A stretch of 64,000 bases of DNA from NCBI RefSeq assembly GCF_008764295.1, contig NZ_VTQX01000007.1:1-64000 (forward strand). Reading direction: 5' to 3'. A program made the translations under genes and the position numbers. How positions within the stretch are numbered: the first letter of the stretch is position 1; every line of letters begins with the position of its first letter. This stretch comes from Bacillus methanolicus (GTDB lineage: Bacteria > Bacillota > Bacilli > Bacillales > Cytobacillaceae). Of the stretch, positions 39,733-48,719 are shown in pieces. Under the pieces are notes generated by a model. That model searched no databases. It saw nothing but the letters and a program-made list of their open reading frames with translations, and was not told the origin of the DNA.

Positions 39733-39996
39733 TTATAGCTGCCATGGCCAAGGAGAGTCATCCCAATCCCATGGTTGCCCAGAATAACTATGTCCGAATT
39801 GCATTAAAGGTCCATACACGGCTTCGACTGCTTTTCTTAACTTTTTCCTTTCCTTTACATAGTGATTAAATTGATTAATCGCTTCTAAATCGTTGTTATG
39901 AGTATCTAAGTATAAGCTTAGCTCTACCAGCACAAAATCAACTGCTTGAAGTTGTTCCATGAGTTCATAAAACTCCGGTGGCAATTGTTTTTTCAT
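39733..39996 (-). CDS. cotJB: Spore coat protein CotJB
   Basis: An 87-residue coat protein that works with CotJA and CotJC. Helical middle with LQAVDFVLVELSLYLDTHNNDLEAINQFNHY and a Trp/Pro-rich end (SGQPWDWDDSPWPWQL). Its ATG overlaps the cotJA stop. The gap to cotJC is 34 nt. Confidence 0.94.
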   Translation of the reverse strand: MKKQLPPEFYELMEQLQAVDFVLVELSLYLDTHNNDLEAINQFNHYVKERKKLRKAVEAVYGPLMQFGHSYSGQPWDWDDSPWPWQL

Positions 39997-40223
39997 GAGG
40001 GTTTGCCTCCCTTAGCTAATTCTCTGGCATTGTAATAAGGATCATATAGAGGCTTCCAAAGTGTTCCAGCTCTTAATGCTTCCATTGGAGTGAATTGAGG
40101 GAAATTATTTGGTTGAAATCCTATATATAAATGTGGTGGAGTTGAGTAGCTTTTTACCTTGATAGGTTTACAAGGATCAAATGGACTTACATAAGGGGAA
40201 TAGGTTTTATTAGGTGTAAACAT
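39993..40223 (-). CDS. cotJA: Spore coat protein CotJA
   Basis: A 76-residue Pro/Tyr-rich coat protein (KTYSPYVSPFDPCKPIKV, then TPMEALRAGTLWKPLYDPY). It starts the cotJABC operon on the minus strand. AAGGAGGG ribosome site. Coat genes of this type are read by sigma-E in the mother cell. Confidence 0.92.
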   Translation of the reverse strand: MFTPNKTYSPYVSPFDPCKPIKVKSYSTPPHLYIGFQPNNFPQFTPMEALRAGTLWKPLYDPYYNARELAKGGKPS

Positions 40224-40254
40224 AGTTGCCCTCCTTTTATAGATATATCATTCA

Positions 40255-40282
40255 ATTTTATGAAAAAAAACGACAGACATGA
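40255..40282 (-). promoter_or_regulatory. Candidate sigma-E promoter of cotJABC
   Basis: On the minus strand TCATGTC (40276-40282), a 13-nt spacer and CATAAAAT (40255-40262). The -10 differs from CATACAnT at one base; the -35 is weaker. It lies 32 nt before the cotJA start. Confidence 0.45.
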
Positions 40283-40367
40283 CAGTTATTTTCACGAAAA
40301 GGAAAGGAGTTCTTTTTGATTTTGTAGAATATATTAATAGTGTACATATTAAATCGGAGGTGAAAAA

Positions 40368-41000
40368 ATGTTTGTAAAGAATATCATGATTCCAAAGCAT
40401 CAAACATTTACCGTTCAGGCTGATGAACCATTAAGAGCTGCCTTGGACAAATTAGAGGAGCACAAAATAGATGGTCTGCCGGTATTACAAGGTCATCAAT
40501 ATGCCGGCATTGTGACAAGGCATAATCTCTATGAGAATTTTTTTACCTCTAACCAGTCAAGGGAAGAATTTTTAGAAAAAAAGAGCTGTGGTGATATCGC
40601 AACATATAGAGATAAATATTTAAAAGGGCAAGAAATTTTTGAGAAAACTCTGCTTGAGTTAAAAGATTTTCCATTGCTTGCAGTTGTTAATGACAAAAAT
40701 GAATACTTGGGAATTGTGACAAGATTTGATGTATTAGAGCAATTTCAATCCGCTTTTGGTGTCAGAAAATCAGGGGTGAGAATTGCTTTCACCTCGATTG
40801 AAACGGAAGGGCGTCTTGCTCGTCTTGCTGATATTGCTCATCAATTTCATGAGCATATCATTTCACTTGTTACATTCGATGAGACGGATAAGCTTGTGCG
40901 TAGAATTGTGATGAAAATTGAGAAAAAGGATAATGTTGATAAATTCGTAAAAAAACTTGAGGATTCTGGATTCCGAATTCTTGATATTTATGAAGATTAA
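40368..41000 (+). CDS. CBS-domain pair protein with ACT-like tail
   Basis: A 210-residue cytoplasmic protein. Two CBS domains (about 1-58 and 68-125; MIPKHQTFTVQADEPLRAALDKLEEHKIDGLPVL and LLAVVNDKNEYLGIVTRFDVLEQF) probably bind an adenosine nucleotide. The C-terminal 70 residues resemble the ACT-like end of AcuB-type proteins. Target unknown. CGGAGGTG ribosome site; monocistronic with its own terminator. Confidence 0.85.
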   Translation: MFVKNIMIPKHQTFTVQADEPLRAALDKLEEHKIDGLPVLQGHQYAGIVTRHNLYENFFTSNQSREEFLEKKSCGDIATYRDKYLKGQEIFEKTLLELKDFPLLAVVNDKNEYLGIVTRFDVLEQFQSAFGVRKSGVRIAFTSIETEGRLARLADIAHQFHEHIISLVTFDETDKLVRRIVMKIEKKDNVDKFVKKLEDSGFRILDIYED

Positions 41001-41037
41001 ATAGTTGTCACCAGTTTTGATAAGCAAGAAAAATGGA

Positions 41038-41070
41038 CCCCTCTCATAGATTGTTATGAGGGGATTTTTT
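41038..41070 (+). terminator. Terminator of the CBS gene
   Basis: CCCCTCTCATA/TATGAGGGG with TTTTTT after it. Confidence 0.8.
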
Positions 41071-41137
41071 CTATTTTTAATAACTTTATGGTATGATTCC
41101 ATTAGATTTTAGAAGAAAAGCGTAATCGGGAGGAACT

Positions 41138-41932
41138 ATGGTTTTCATATTTGTTTTCATCATCTTGTCTTTAGCCATCGGGCTTATTATTTATATGTAT
41201 AAGTTGGCCCATTCTGATCAAGTCCTTTATCAAGAAATTTCATTTGCAAACTTTCCGGATAGCTTTGGTGAAATAAAGCTGTTTTTTATTTCTGATATCC
41301 ATAAGCGATTGATATCAGAGGATATTGTTACGGAAGTGAAAGGAAAAGTAGACCTAGTGATTATAGGTGGGGACCTTTTAGAAAAAAGGGTGCCAATTGA
41401 GCGTGTTGAACAAAATATTAAATTGCTGACGGAAATAGGACCAACCTATTTTGTGTGGGGGAATAATGATTATGAAATTAATCCACGGCTACTGGATGCT
41501 GTCCTTTTAAAGTATGGAGTAAAAATCCTCGATAACACGGCAGTCTCCTTCGAATCCGAAGAAGGGGCTCGTTTTGTTTTATTAGGGATTGATGATATTT
41601 CAAGAAAAAGAGCTCGTTTAGATTTGGCTTTACAAGACGCTGGTCCAGAAGGGTTTAAAGTTTTGGTAAGTCATGATCCGAAGATTCAAAAACAAATCAA
41701 GCGTGAAGATCAAATCGCGCTTGTGTTAAGTGGGCATACACATGGAGGTCAGATTAGAATTTTTGGCATCGGTCCTTATGAAATAGGGAAGTTAAGGAGA
41801 ACCGAGGAGACAGCAATCCTCGTGAGCAATGGTTACGGTACAACTTCATTGCCGCTGCGCTTAGGTGCCAGCCCCGAGACTCATGTCATTACGTTAAAAA
41901 AGGAATGGAAGAATAGCAAAAACCCTAATTAG
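41138..41932 (+). CDS. ypbG: Membrane-anchored metallophosphoesterase YpbG
   Basis: A calcineurin-like phosphoesterase of 264 residues with one N-terminal membrane anchor (1-22). Metal motifs: SDIHKR near 51 (DxH), GGDLLE near 73 (GD), WGNNDYE near 112 (GNND in place of GNHD) and SGHTHGGQIR near 200. Substrate unknown. Its catalytic side is probably extracytoplasmic or at the membrane surface. GGGAGG ribosome site. Confidence 0.9.
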   Translation: MVFIFVFIILSLAIGLIIYMYKLAHSDQVLYQEISFANFPDSFGEIKLFFISDIHKRLISEDIVTEVKGKVDLVIIGGDLLEKRVPIERVEQNIKLLTEIGPTYFVWGNNDYEINPRLLDAVLLKYGVKILDNTAVSFESEEGARFVLLGIDDISRKRARLDLALQDAGPEGFKVLVSHDPKIQKQIKREDQIALVLSGHTHGGQIRIFGIGPYEIGKLRRTEETAILVSNGYGTTSLPLRLGASPETHVITLKKEWKNSKNPN

Positions 41933-41999
41933 ACGACTCACCATCCCTATTTATTTACATAAACTACATTAAGAGTTGTCACAGTAGGGGGCAAAAAAT

Positions 42000-42581
42000 A
42001 TGCGCATAGAGCGGTTGAATTATAATAAAATTAAGATCTTCCTTACGTCAGACGATTTAATGGAACGAGGCCTTACAAAAGAGGATATTTGGAAGGATTC
42101 CTTAAAATGGCATCAGCTTTTTCACGATATGCTTGAAGAGGCGAGTGATGAGTTTGGTGTTAAAATTGAAGGCTCTGTTGCAGTTGAGATTTTTTCTATG
42201 CATGCTCAGGGGATGATTATGATCGTTACGATGGAAGAAGAGGAAGATCAATCCCTACATGATGGGTTTATAGATATGGCTGTTATGGCTAATAATACTG
42301 ATGAGATACTTTTTGAGTTTAACGATTTTGAGGATGTAATCCAGCTATCGCGACAATTACAGAATTTAAATGTTCGTGGTGGAAGCTTGTACAGTTTCGA
42401 ACAAAAATATTTTTTATCGTTCAAAGAGGATGCGCTTCGTCAGTCAGATAGCATGATCGCTGTCTTATCGGAATTTGGTGATATTTCGTTAAGAAGTATT
42501 CATTGGTTAGAAGAATATGGCCAAAATGTCATGAGCGGCAATGCAATCGAGACGGTGATTGAACACTTTGTAACGAAATAA
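42000..42581 (+). CDS. mecB: Adaptor protein MecB (YpbH), MecA paralogue
   Basis: A 193-residue adaptor of the MecA family that brings substrates to ClpC-ClpP. N-terminal substrate-binding part (MRIERLNYNKIKIFLTSDDLMERGL), an acidic linker (EEEEDQ near 80) and a C-terminal ClpC-binding domain (about 100-190). Alone between ypbG and gudB, as ypbH is in B. subtilis. The MecA gene itself is not in this window. Confidence 0.92.
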   Translation: MRIERLNYNKIKIFLTSDDLMERGLTKEDIWKDSLKWHQLFHDMLEEASDEFGVKIEGSVAVEIFSMHAQGMIMIVTMEEEEDQSLHDGFIDMAVMANNTDEILFEFNDFEDVIQLSRQLQNLNVRGGSLYSFEQKYFLSFKEDALRQSDSMIAVLSEFGDISLRSIHWLEEYGQNVMSGNAIETVIEHFVTK

Positions 42582-42590
42582 AAGGAATAA

Positions 42591-42633
42591 AGGCTTCGAT
42601 ATAAGAGTATTACTCTTATTGGAGTCTTTTTCT
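42591..42633 (+). terminator. mecB terminator
   Basis: A bulged stem GGCTTC..ATAAGAGT/ACTCTTAT..GGAGTC with TTTTT after it. The following 322 nt up to gudB contain no gene that I can support. Confidence 0.75.
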
Positions 42634-42955
42634 GTCTTCTTCGGAAAAGGTGAAACGGCCTTTTTTATCTTAAAAATGATGATGCGATGCGAGCGATTGA
42701 AAAAACAAACAATATCGTTACTAATTATTGATGATTGTTTAATTTTGTACAAGTCACAGATTGCTCTTATATGAACTAGAAGTACGCATTTATGAAGTGG
42801 ACTCATCATTATAACATTAAAATGATAGCGGTTACAATTTTTATTAAATGTGTGTAAAAAAGGCTCTCATTCATCTTGCATTAATTATCCAAAGGTGTAT
42901 ACTTGTGACTGAAAGAGGACAATTATTGAAAGCGATTTTAGGAGGTTTATTTTAG

Positions 42956-44233
42956 ATGGTAGCCGAGAAAGGTACTGAAAATATAAATCATGAAGACAAG
43001 CTTGATGTCTTAAAGTCTACTCAAACTGTCATACACAATGCTCTTGAAAGACTTGGATACCCTGAAGAAGTCTACGAGCTCTTGAAAGAACCTTTAAGAT
43101 TGATGACGGTCAAAATTCCAGTAAGAATGGATGATGGATCTGTAAAAGTCTTTACTGGCTACCGGGCCCAGCATAACGATGCTGTTGGTCCTACAAAAGG
43201 TGGAATTCGTTTTCATCCGAATGTGACGGAAAAGGAAGTAAAGGCACTTTCCATTTGGATGAGTTTAAAATGTGGAATTGTTGATTTGCCATACGGTGGG
43301 GGAAAGGGTGGAATCGTTTGTGATCCACGGGATATGTCATTTAGAGAACTTGAGCGCTTAAGTCGTGGTTATGTGCGAGCAATCAGCCAAATTGTTGGTC
43401 CTACAAAGGATATCCCGGCACCAGATGTCTTCACCAATTCACAAATTATGGCATGGATGATGGATGAATATAGCCGTATTGATGAATTTAATTCTCCGGG
43501 ATTTATTACAGGAAAACCGCTTGTTTTAGGTGGATCTCATGGTCGAGAGTCGGCAACAGCAAAGGGTGTAACCATTTGCATTGAAGAGGCGGCTAAGAAA
43601 AAGGGAATTGAATTAAAGGGTGCTCGTGTTGTTGTCCAAGGATTTGGGAATGCGGGAAGCTTCTTATCAAAGTTCATGCATGATGCTGGTGCAAAGGTCG
43701 TCGGGATATCAGATGCATACGGTGGTTTATATGACCCAGATGGCTTAGACATTGATTATTTACTTGATCGTCGTGACAGTTTTGGAACGGTAACTAAATT
43801 ATTTAATAATACAATCTCAAATAAGGAATTATTGGAGTTGGATTGTGATATTTTAGTACCTGCGGCAATTGAGAATCAAATAACTGAAGATAATGCTCAT
43901 AATATTCGAGCGAAAATAGTTGTTGAGGCTGCTAACGGCCCGACAACATTAGAAGCAACACAAATCCTAACTGATAGAGGAATCCTTCTTGTACCAGATG
44001 TTTTGGCATCTGCGGGCGGAGTGACGGTTTCTTACTTTGAATGGGTGCAAAATAATCAAGGTTATTATTGGACAGAAGAGGAAGTAGAAGACAAATTAAG
44101 AGCCGTTATGGTAAAAGCTTTTGAAAATATCTATAGCACAGCTCAGACTCGTAGAGTAGATATGAGGCTTGCAGCATATATGGTCGGTGTAAGAAAAATG
44201 GCGGAAGCATCCAGATTCAGAGGCTGGATTTAA
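42956..44233 (+). CDS. gudB: NAD-specific glutamate dehydrogenase (GudB/RocG type)
   Basis: Oxidises glutamate to 2-oxoglutarate and ammonia; hexamer in the cytoplasm. 425 residues. Substrate-binding and catalytic lysines in KGGIRFHP (near 81), MSLK (105) and PYGGGKGGI (117); NAD domain with [11 protein letters not shown] near 225. The VKA triplet at 95-97 is single, unlike B. subtilis 168 GudB, where it is duplicated and the enzyme is silent. So this copy should be active. GGAGG ribosome site. The 3' flank is a repeat. Confidence 0.95.
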   Translation: MVAEKGTENINHEDKLDVLKSTQTVIHNALERLGYPEEVYELLKEPLRLMTVKIPVRMDDGSVKVFTGYRAQHNDAVGPTKGGIRFHPNVTEKEVKALSIWMSLKCGIVDLPYGGGKGGIVCDPRDMSFRELERLSRGYVRAISQIVGPTKDIPAPDVFTNSQIMAWMMDEYSRIDEFNSPGFITGKPLVLGGSHGRESATAKGVTICIEEAAKKKGIELKGARVVVQGFGNAGSFLSKFMHDAGAKVVGISDAYGGLYDPDGLDIDYLLDRRDSFGTVTKLFNNTISNKELLELDCDILVPAAIENQITEDNAHNIRAKIVVEAANGPTTLEATQILTDRGILLVPDVLASAGGVTVSYFEWVQNNQGYYWTEEEVEDKLRAVMVKAFENIYSTAQTRRVDMRLAAYMVGVRKMAEASRFRGWI

Positions 44234-44236
44234 AAA

Positions 44237-44415
44237 GAAAAGCGGAAGCGACTCGTTCATCTCCGTACAAACTGGAAGAACAGCGACTGAGATAAAGGAG
44301 ATACGAAGAGCGGAAGCGATTCGCTATCGACTTATCGTAGGGAGGTGGGCTGAAGTTTGCTAGGAGATAGCCGCTGAAACTGGACAAAGAAAAGCGGAAG
44401 CGGCTTGCTGACAAG
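44237..44415 (+). repeat. 152-bp modular repeat, copy B (one unit plus a fragment)
   Basis: A full type I unit with central variant a (44241-44392, exactly 152 nt) is followed by the first 14-20 nt of a second unit. Co-oriented with gudB and beginning almost at its stop codon. Helix positions: P1 44247-44253/44369-44375 (one mismatch), P2 44259-44264/44363-44368, P3 44268-44273/44354-44359, P4 44300-44306/44321-44328. Confidence 0.95.
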
Positions 44416-44450
44416 TGGCTTGAAATGGTAAACATTACAATAAAAAACGA

Positions 44451-44472
44451 GGACTTGCCAATTGGTGAGTCC
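44451..44472 (+). terminator. Hairpin between gudB and ypdA
   Basis: An 11-bp self-complementary stretch with two G-T pairs (GGACTTGCCAA/TTGGTGAGTCC). It is probably the gudB terminator beyond the repeat, or a site in the ypdA leader. No long T run. Confidence 0.45.
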
Positions 44473-44502
44473 TTCCTTAGTTATAATCAAGGAGTGTTTT
44501 TC

Positions 44503-45465
44503 ATGAAGAAAGAAGAAGTAATCATCGTTGGTGGCGGCCCGTGTGGAATTGCTGCGGCAATCTCTTTAAAGAGGAAAGGACTGCATCCGCTCATTATTGA
44601 GAAAGGTAATATTGTTAACGCTATTTATCATTATCCAACCCATCAAACATTCTTTAGTACGAGTGAGAAGCTTGAAGTAGGAAATTATCCATTCGTAACG
44701 GAGCATTATAAGCCAAAGCGAAATCAAGCGTTAGTTTATTATCGTGAAGTTGTGAAGAGAGAAGAGTTGCGTGTAAATACATATGAGAAAGTACAGTCAG
44801 TAAAAAAAGAAGAGGATGACTTCTTTACTGTAACTACTGATAAACAATTATACTCTTGTCAGTATGTCGTGATTGCTACAGGTTATTATGATAACCCTAA
44901 TTACATGAATGTTCCTGGTGAAGACCTACCTAAAGTATTCCATTATTTTAAAGAAGCTCATCCTTATTTTGATAAAGATGTTGTCGTTGTTGGTGGGAAA
45001 AATTCGAGTGTAGACGCGACCATTGAACTTGTAAAAGCAGGAGCTAGAGTGACAGTTCTATACAGAGGATCCGAATTTTCTTCAAGCATTAAGCCGTGGA
45101 TTCTTCCAGAGTTTGAATCTTTAATTCGCCATGGAGTTGTGACAATGGAATTTAATGCTCAGGTCAAGGAGATCACAGAAGATAAAGTCATTTATGAAAA
45201 AGAGGGCCAGCAAGTTGCGGTGAAAAACGATTTTGTGTTTGCCATGACTGGTTATCACCCCGATCACGACTTTCTTAAACAAATGGGTGTTGAGATTGAT
45301 GATGAGTCTGGGAGACCAATCTTTAACGAAGAGACGATGGAAACGAATGTTCCTGGTATTTATATTGCAGGGGTCATTGCAGCAGGTAATAATGCCAATG
45401 AAATTTTTATTGAAAACGGTCGTTTTCACGGAGAACAAATTGCCAGTGCGATAAGCAAAAAATAA
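44503..45465 (+). CDS. ypdA: Bacillithiol disulfide reductase YpdA (Bdr)
   Basis: A FAD/NADPH-dependent reductase that regenerates bacillithiol from its disulfide. 320 residues of the thioredoxin-reductase fold: FAD motif VGGGPCGIAAAISL near 8-21 (includes Cys14, the conserved active-site Cys of the family), NADPH motif VVGGKNSSVDATIELVKAG near 164-182, and the C-terminal FAD-binding GIYIAGVIAAGNNANEIFIENGRFHG. The ATG after AAGGAG was chosen. Confidence 0.94.
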   Translation: MKKEEVIIVGGGPCGIAAAISLKRKGLHPLIIEKGNIVNAIYHYPTHQTFFSTSEKLEVGNYPFVTEHYKPKRNQALVYYREVVKREELRVNTYEKVQSVKKEEDDFFTVTTDKQLYSCQYVVIATGYYDNPNYMNVPGEDLPKVFHYFKEAHPYFDKDVVVVGGKNSSVDATIELVKAGARVTVLYRGSEFSSSIKPWILPEFESLIRHGVVTMEFNAQVKEITEDKVIYEKEGQQVAVKNDFVFAMTGYHPDHDFLKQMGVEIDDESGRPIFNEETMETNVPGIYIAGVIAAGNNANEIFIENGRFHGEQIASAISKK

Positions 45466-45478
45466 TTAATAATGTATT

Positions 45479-45515
45479 TAAGAATCCTGAGTTTTTTGTT
45501 AAACTCAGGATTCTT
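45479..45515 (+). terminator. ypdA terminator
   Basis: AAGAATCCTGAGTTT pairs with AAACTCAGGATTCTT (15 bp). Confidence 0.88.
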
Positions 45516-45635
45516 GGTATATGAATGTTTAATATAAGTAAAACTTATTGTTGGTTATAGAAAAATGGTCATATTCCTTATGGAGTATCGTGCGTTAAAA
45601 TGAGGATGAACGAGCTCAGGTGAGGAGGATTTATC

Positions 45636-46025
45636 ATGTTATTTTTAATTAAAGCAATCGATCATATTCAATTGGCTGCACCGAAAGGTTCGGAATCGCG
45701 AGCAAGAGATTTTTTCATAGGGATATTAGGATTTACAGAATTAGAGAAACCGGAGGCTCTAAAAAAGAGAGGTGGAGTATGGTTTTCTAATGGAGAGATT
45801 CAAATTCACATTGGCATTGAAGAACCTTTCTTTCCATCAAAAAAGGCACATCCTGCATTCGAGGTGAAGAAGATAGAGGAGCTAAAACGACATTTGAAAA
45901 CGAACTATGTTATGTTCGAAGAAGACATTCATTTACCTAATGCCCATAGGATATTTGTTTTCGATCCATTTGGTAATAGATTAGAGTTCTTGGAGTGGCA
46001 AAGTAAAGAAGGTCCTTGTCGTTAA
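45636..46025 (+). CDS. VOC-superfamily (glyoxalase-like) protein
   Basis: A 129-residue single-domain vicinal-oxygen-chelate protein. It starts IDHIQLAAPKGSESRARDFFIGILGF and ends RIFVFDPFGNRLEFLEW. His in IDHIQL, His in IQIHIGI and Glu in RLEFLEW are potential metal ligands. Substrate unknown; it may be a dioxygenase-like or resistance protein. TGAGGAGG ribosome site; monocistronic. Confidence 0.85.
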   Translation: MLFLIKAIDHIQLAAPKGSESRARDFFIGILGFTELEKPEALKKRGGVWFSNGEIQIHIGIEEPFFPSKKAHPAFEVKKIEELKRHLKTNYVMFEEDIHLPNAHRIFVFDPFGNRLEFLEWQSKEGPCR

Positions 46026-46150
46026 CCATTAGAACGATTTTGGAAAAGTAAGTAAAGGCTAAAAGAAAATGCTGAGCGTGTCATGAGCTGCACGCTCCAC
46101 ATTTGCAGTATACGCATGGATATTTCTTCTCATGCGTTCTATGATAGCTT

Positions 46151-47125
46151 TTAAATAGCGAAAGCTTGTTCAATTAGATTTCGATCAGAGGTAGTTGCTA
46201 GTAAAATTAACAATTTTAACCTGGCTTTTTGACCGTTTAAACCATTTGAAAAGATGACACCCATTTCTTTCAATTGTTTTCCTCCGCCTTCATAAGCATA
46301 CGTGTCTTGCGCGATCCCATTAAAACATCGTGATACAAAGACGACAGGGATATTGTTTTTAATTAGTGCCTTTATTCCTGGTATTGTGTCGGGTGGAAGA
46401 TTTCCTTGACCGAGCGCTTCGATGACAATTCCATCACAGGGCAATGCATTTATGGCATCTAACAATGTTGAGTCCATTCCAGCGTGCGCTTTTATGAGAA
46501 CAACCTTTTTTGAAACGTCAGTAATTGGGTAGCATTCTGTCCGGTTTGGAATATGGTGGAAGACAACACCTCGCTTCGTCACGATGCCAATAGGTCCATA
46601 TTGTGGACTTTGAAAAGTGGCGATATTACTTGTATGCGTTTTTGTCACATTTTCTGCTGTATGAATCTCGTCATTTAAAACAACGAGAACCCCTTTTTCC
46701 TTCGCCTCCTCACTTGCCGCTACTTTTATAGAGGAGATTAAATTATATAGTCCATCTGCCCCGATTTCATTGCTTGAGCGCATAGCACCTGTTACGACTA
46801 TTGGTATCTTACTTTCAATTGTTAAATCGAGGAAATATGCGGTTTCCTCGAGTGTGTCTGTCCCGTGGGTGATAACAACACCATCTATATCATCGGTTAA
46901 ACTTCTCTGAGAAATTAGTTTTCGAATTTTTAACATCTCAGTTGGAGTAATATGTGGAGAAGGAAGATTAAATGGTTCTTCTATAATTAAATGAGCAAAT
47001 GCCACTAATTCCTCGGTTTTTTTAGTTAGTGGGTTTGACTCATTAGGTTTCACGGTACCTGTTTGTTCATCTTCACTCATAGAAATGGTCCCACCTGTAT
47101 GAATTACTAATATCTTTTTCTTCAT
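46151..47125 (-). CDS. ansA: L-asparaginase (type I)
   Basis: Hydrolyses asparagine to aspartate and ammonia in the cytoplasm. 324 residues; the nucleophile Thr in HTGGTISM (near 10) and the second catalytic centre HGTDTLEET (near 84-92) are present, as is the C-terminal domain (NIPVVFVSRCFNGIA). ATG after GGAGG chosen; an upstream in-frame ATG has no ribosome site. No signal peptide. A lone gene facing the VOC gene. Confidence 0.93.
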   Translation of the reverse strand: MKKKILVIHTGGTISMSEDEQTGTVKPNESNPLTKKTEELVAFAHLIIEEPFNLPSPHITPTEMLKIRKLISQRSLTDDIDGVVITHGTDTLEETAYFLDLTIESKIPIVVTGAMRSSNEIGADGLYNLISSIKVAASEEAKEKGVLVVLNDEIHTAENVTKTHTSNIATFQSPQYGPIGIVTKRGVVFHHIPNRTECYPITDVSKKVVLIKAHAGMDSTLLDAINALPCDGIVIEALGQGNLPPDTIPGIKALIKNNIPVVFVSRCFNGIAQDTYAYEGGGKQLKEMGVIFSNGLNGQKARLKLLILLATTSDRNLIEQAFAI

Positions 47126-47403
47126 AATGAAGCCTCCGTTTGCATTTCTCATTTTCATTCTATCTATTCCATGATACGATTAAAGAAGGGATTTTCTCAA
47201 TGGTTTTGTCCAATTTCTTTTATATTGGGCTTGAGAGTATTGCTATTTCAAAGATTTAGTACTCCTTGCGTAACTTAGTTTCTTTCACAAGGGGGCAGGA
47301 ATTTCCAGAATTATATAAAAAACGCTATTTTTAATCGTTGAATTAATTCAGATATTTTTGAATTTGAGTATTTTAGAAAAAGCTGTTGAAAAGAGGAACA
47401 TAC

Positions 47404-48084
47404 ATGCTGGGGATATTATCGGCTGGGATAGCGCCTGGGTTGGCGCTATTAAGCTATTTTTATTTAAAAGATGAATATGAGTCGGAACCCGTTACATTTG
47501 TTTTTAGGGCGTTTGTTTATGGAGCCTTGCTTGTGTTTCCAATCATGTTTATCCAATATGTTCTGGAAGTAGAGAATTTGGTTCAGTCGGAAATTATCCA
47601 CGCTTTCTTTTCAACCAGTCTTTTGGAAGAGTTTTTTAAATGGTTCATTCTCATCTATACAGTTTATCAACATATAGAATTTGATGAGCCATATGACGGA
47701 ATTGTATATGGAGCTGCTGTTTCTTTAGGGTTCGCAACTGCTGAAAATATTTTTTACTTGCTAGGAAATGGGTTAGAATATGCTATGGGAAGGGCGTTAT
47801 TGCCGGTATCAAGTCATGCCCTTTTTGGCGTTATTATGGGGTATTATTTAGGCAAGGCAAAATTTAATCAAGCATCGAAAGTAAAATGGTTTATCCTCTC
47901 GCTACTGCTTCCATTTCTCTTACATGGGATTTATGATTTTATCCTCTTATCTTTGGAAAATTGGGTGATCTACATGTTCCCATTCATGATTTTTTTATGG
48001 TGGCTAGGATTAAGAAAGGCGAAGCATGCTAGAACCTTAAATTCACAACATCGTATTGAAGTCAATAAAGGCCTTCCATTTTAA
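47404..48084 (+). CDS. prsW: Intramembrane protease PrsW
   Basis: Site-1 protease that cleaves the anti-sigma factor RsiW and so activates sigma-W in response to envelope stress. 226 residues with about seven spans. Conserved EE in [10 protein letters not shown] (about 74-83), ENIFY near 118 and [14 protein letters not shown] near 140 form the PrsW motifs. ATG after AGAGGAA. The rsiW target is not in this window. Confidence 0.92.
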   Translation: MLGILSAGIAPGLALLSYFYLKDEYESEPVTFVFRAFVYGALLVFPIMFIQYVLEVENLVQSEIIHAFFSTSLLEEFFKWFILIYTVYQHIEFDEPYDGIVYGAAVSLGFATAENIFYLLGNGLEYAMGRALLPVSSHALFGVIMGYYLGKAKFNQASKVKWFILSLLLPFLLHGIYDFILLSLENWVIYMFPFMIFLWWLGLRKAKHARTLNSQHRIEVNKGLPF

Positions 48085-48092
48085 AAATGACT

Positions 48093-48138
48093 GTAGACAA
48101 ACGCGGGTGAAACCGGGGGTTTGTCTACATTTTTTTTA
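48093..48138 (+). terminator. prsW terminator
   Basis: GTAGACAAAC pairs with GTTTGTCTAC, and the run ATTTTTTTT follows. Confidence 0.9.
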
Positions 48139-48719
48139 TGTAAAGGATTTGTTAAATGACGTTTGATGCAGAAGCTCGAAACCAATATCGATTTTTTCTC
48201 CATTTATGGAGAAGTCTCCGTTCACCACAGAAGGATTAAAAGAAATTGATAAGCGTTAAAAAGTAATCTTTCGAGGTAAAAGAAAAGCGATTTAAGCAAA
48301 CGTTAGAGAAATAGAAATAATAAAATTACAGCAGTATTAAAAAAAGCTACTCTCCTTATTCCCCATAAAGAGTCAAACACAACCATATGCCAGACCCCTG
48401 AAAAGCGCGAGGGGTTGGAGCCGAAAGCACCAAATTTTTCCGCCGTTCAGTCAATCATAACAAAAGATACCTTCCATTTTTTAAATGGAAGGTTATTTAT
48501 TTGAGCATTCTTTTAAAGAGTGTATCTTACCATATAAGCAGCCTAGCTTTCACTCTCTTTCTTTTGGAATTTCGGGTGTTCATTTTAAGAAAGCGAGTTG
48601 ATTTTTGAATAAAAACCCACTTAATACAAAAAATAGGCTCAAGTGGAGTACATTGCCTTTTAACACAAGATAAAGAAACAAAGTTCATCTAGGAATCAAA
48701 TTCAATTGGGGGTGCATTC
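48139..48719. other. Long spacer before sleB with one perfect hairpin
   Basis: A 581-nt AT-rich region without a supportable gene. A perfect 11-bp hairpin at 48469-48493 (ACCTTCCATTT/AAATGGAAGGT) is followed by TTATTTATTTG and resembles a terminator for an unseen transcript. No convincing sigma-G promoter for sleB was found by eye. Confidence 0.45.

Noticed and set aside
44217-44435. A 72-residue minus-strand open frame across repeat copy B
   Set aside because: The 152-bp unit is not a multiple of three, so the frame is not kept in tandem units, and there is no ribosome site. It is a chance frame in a structured repeat.
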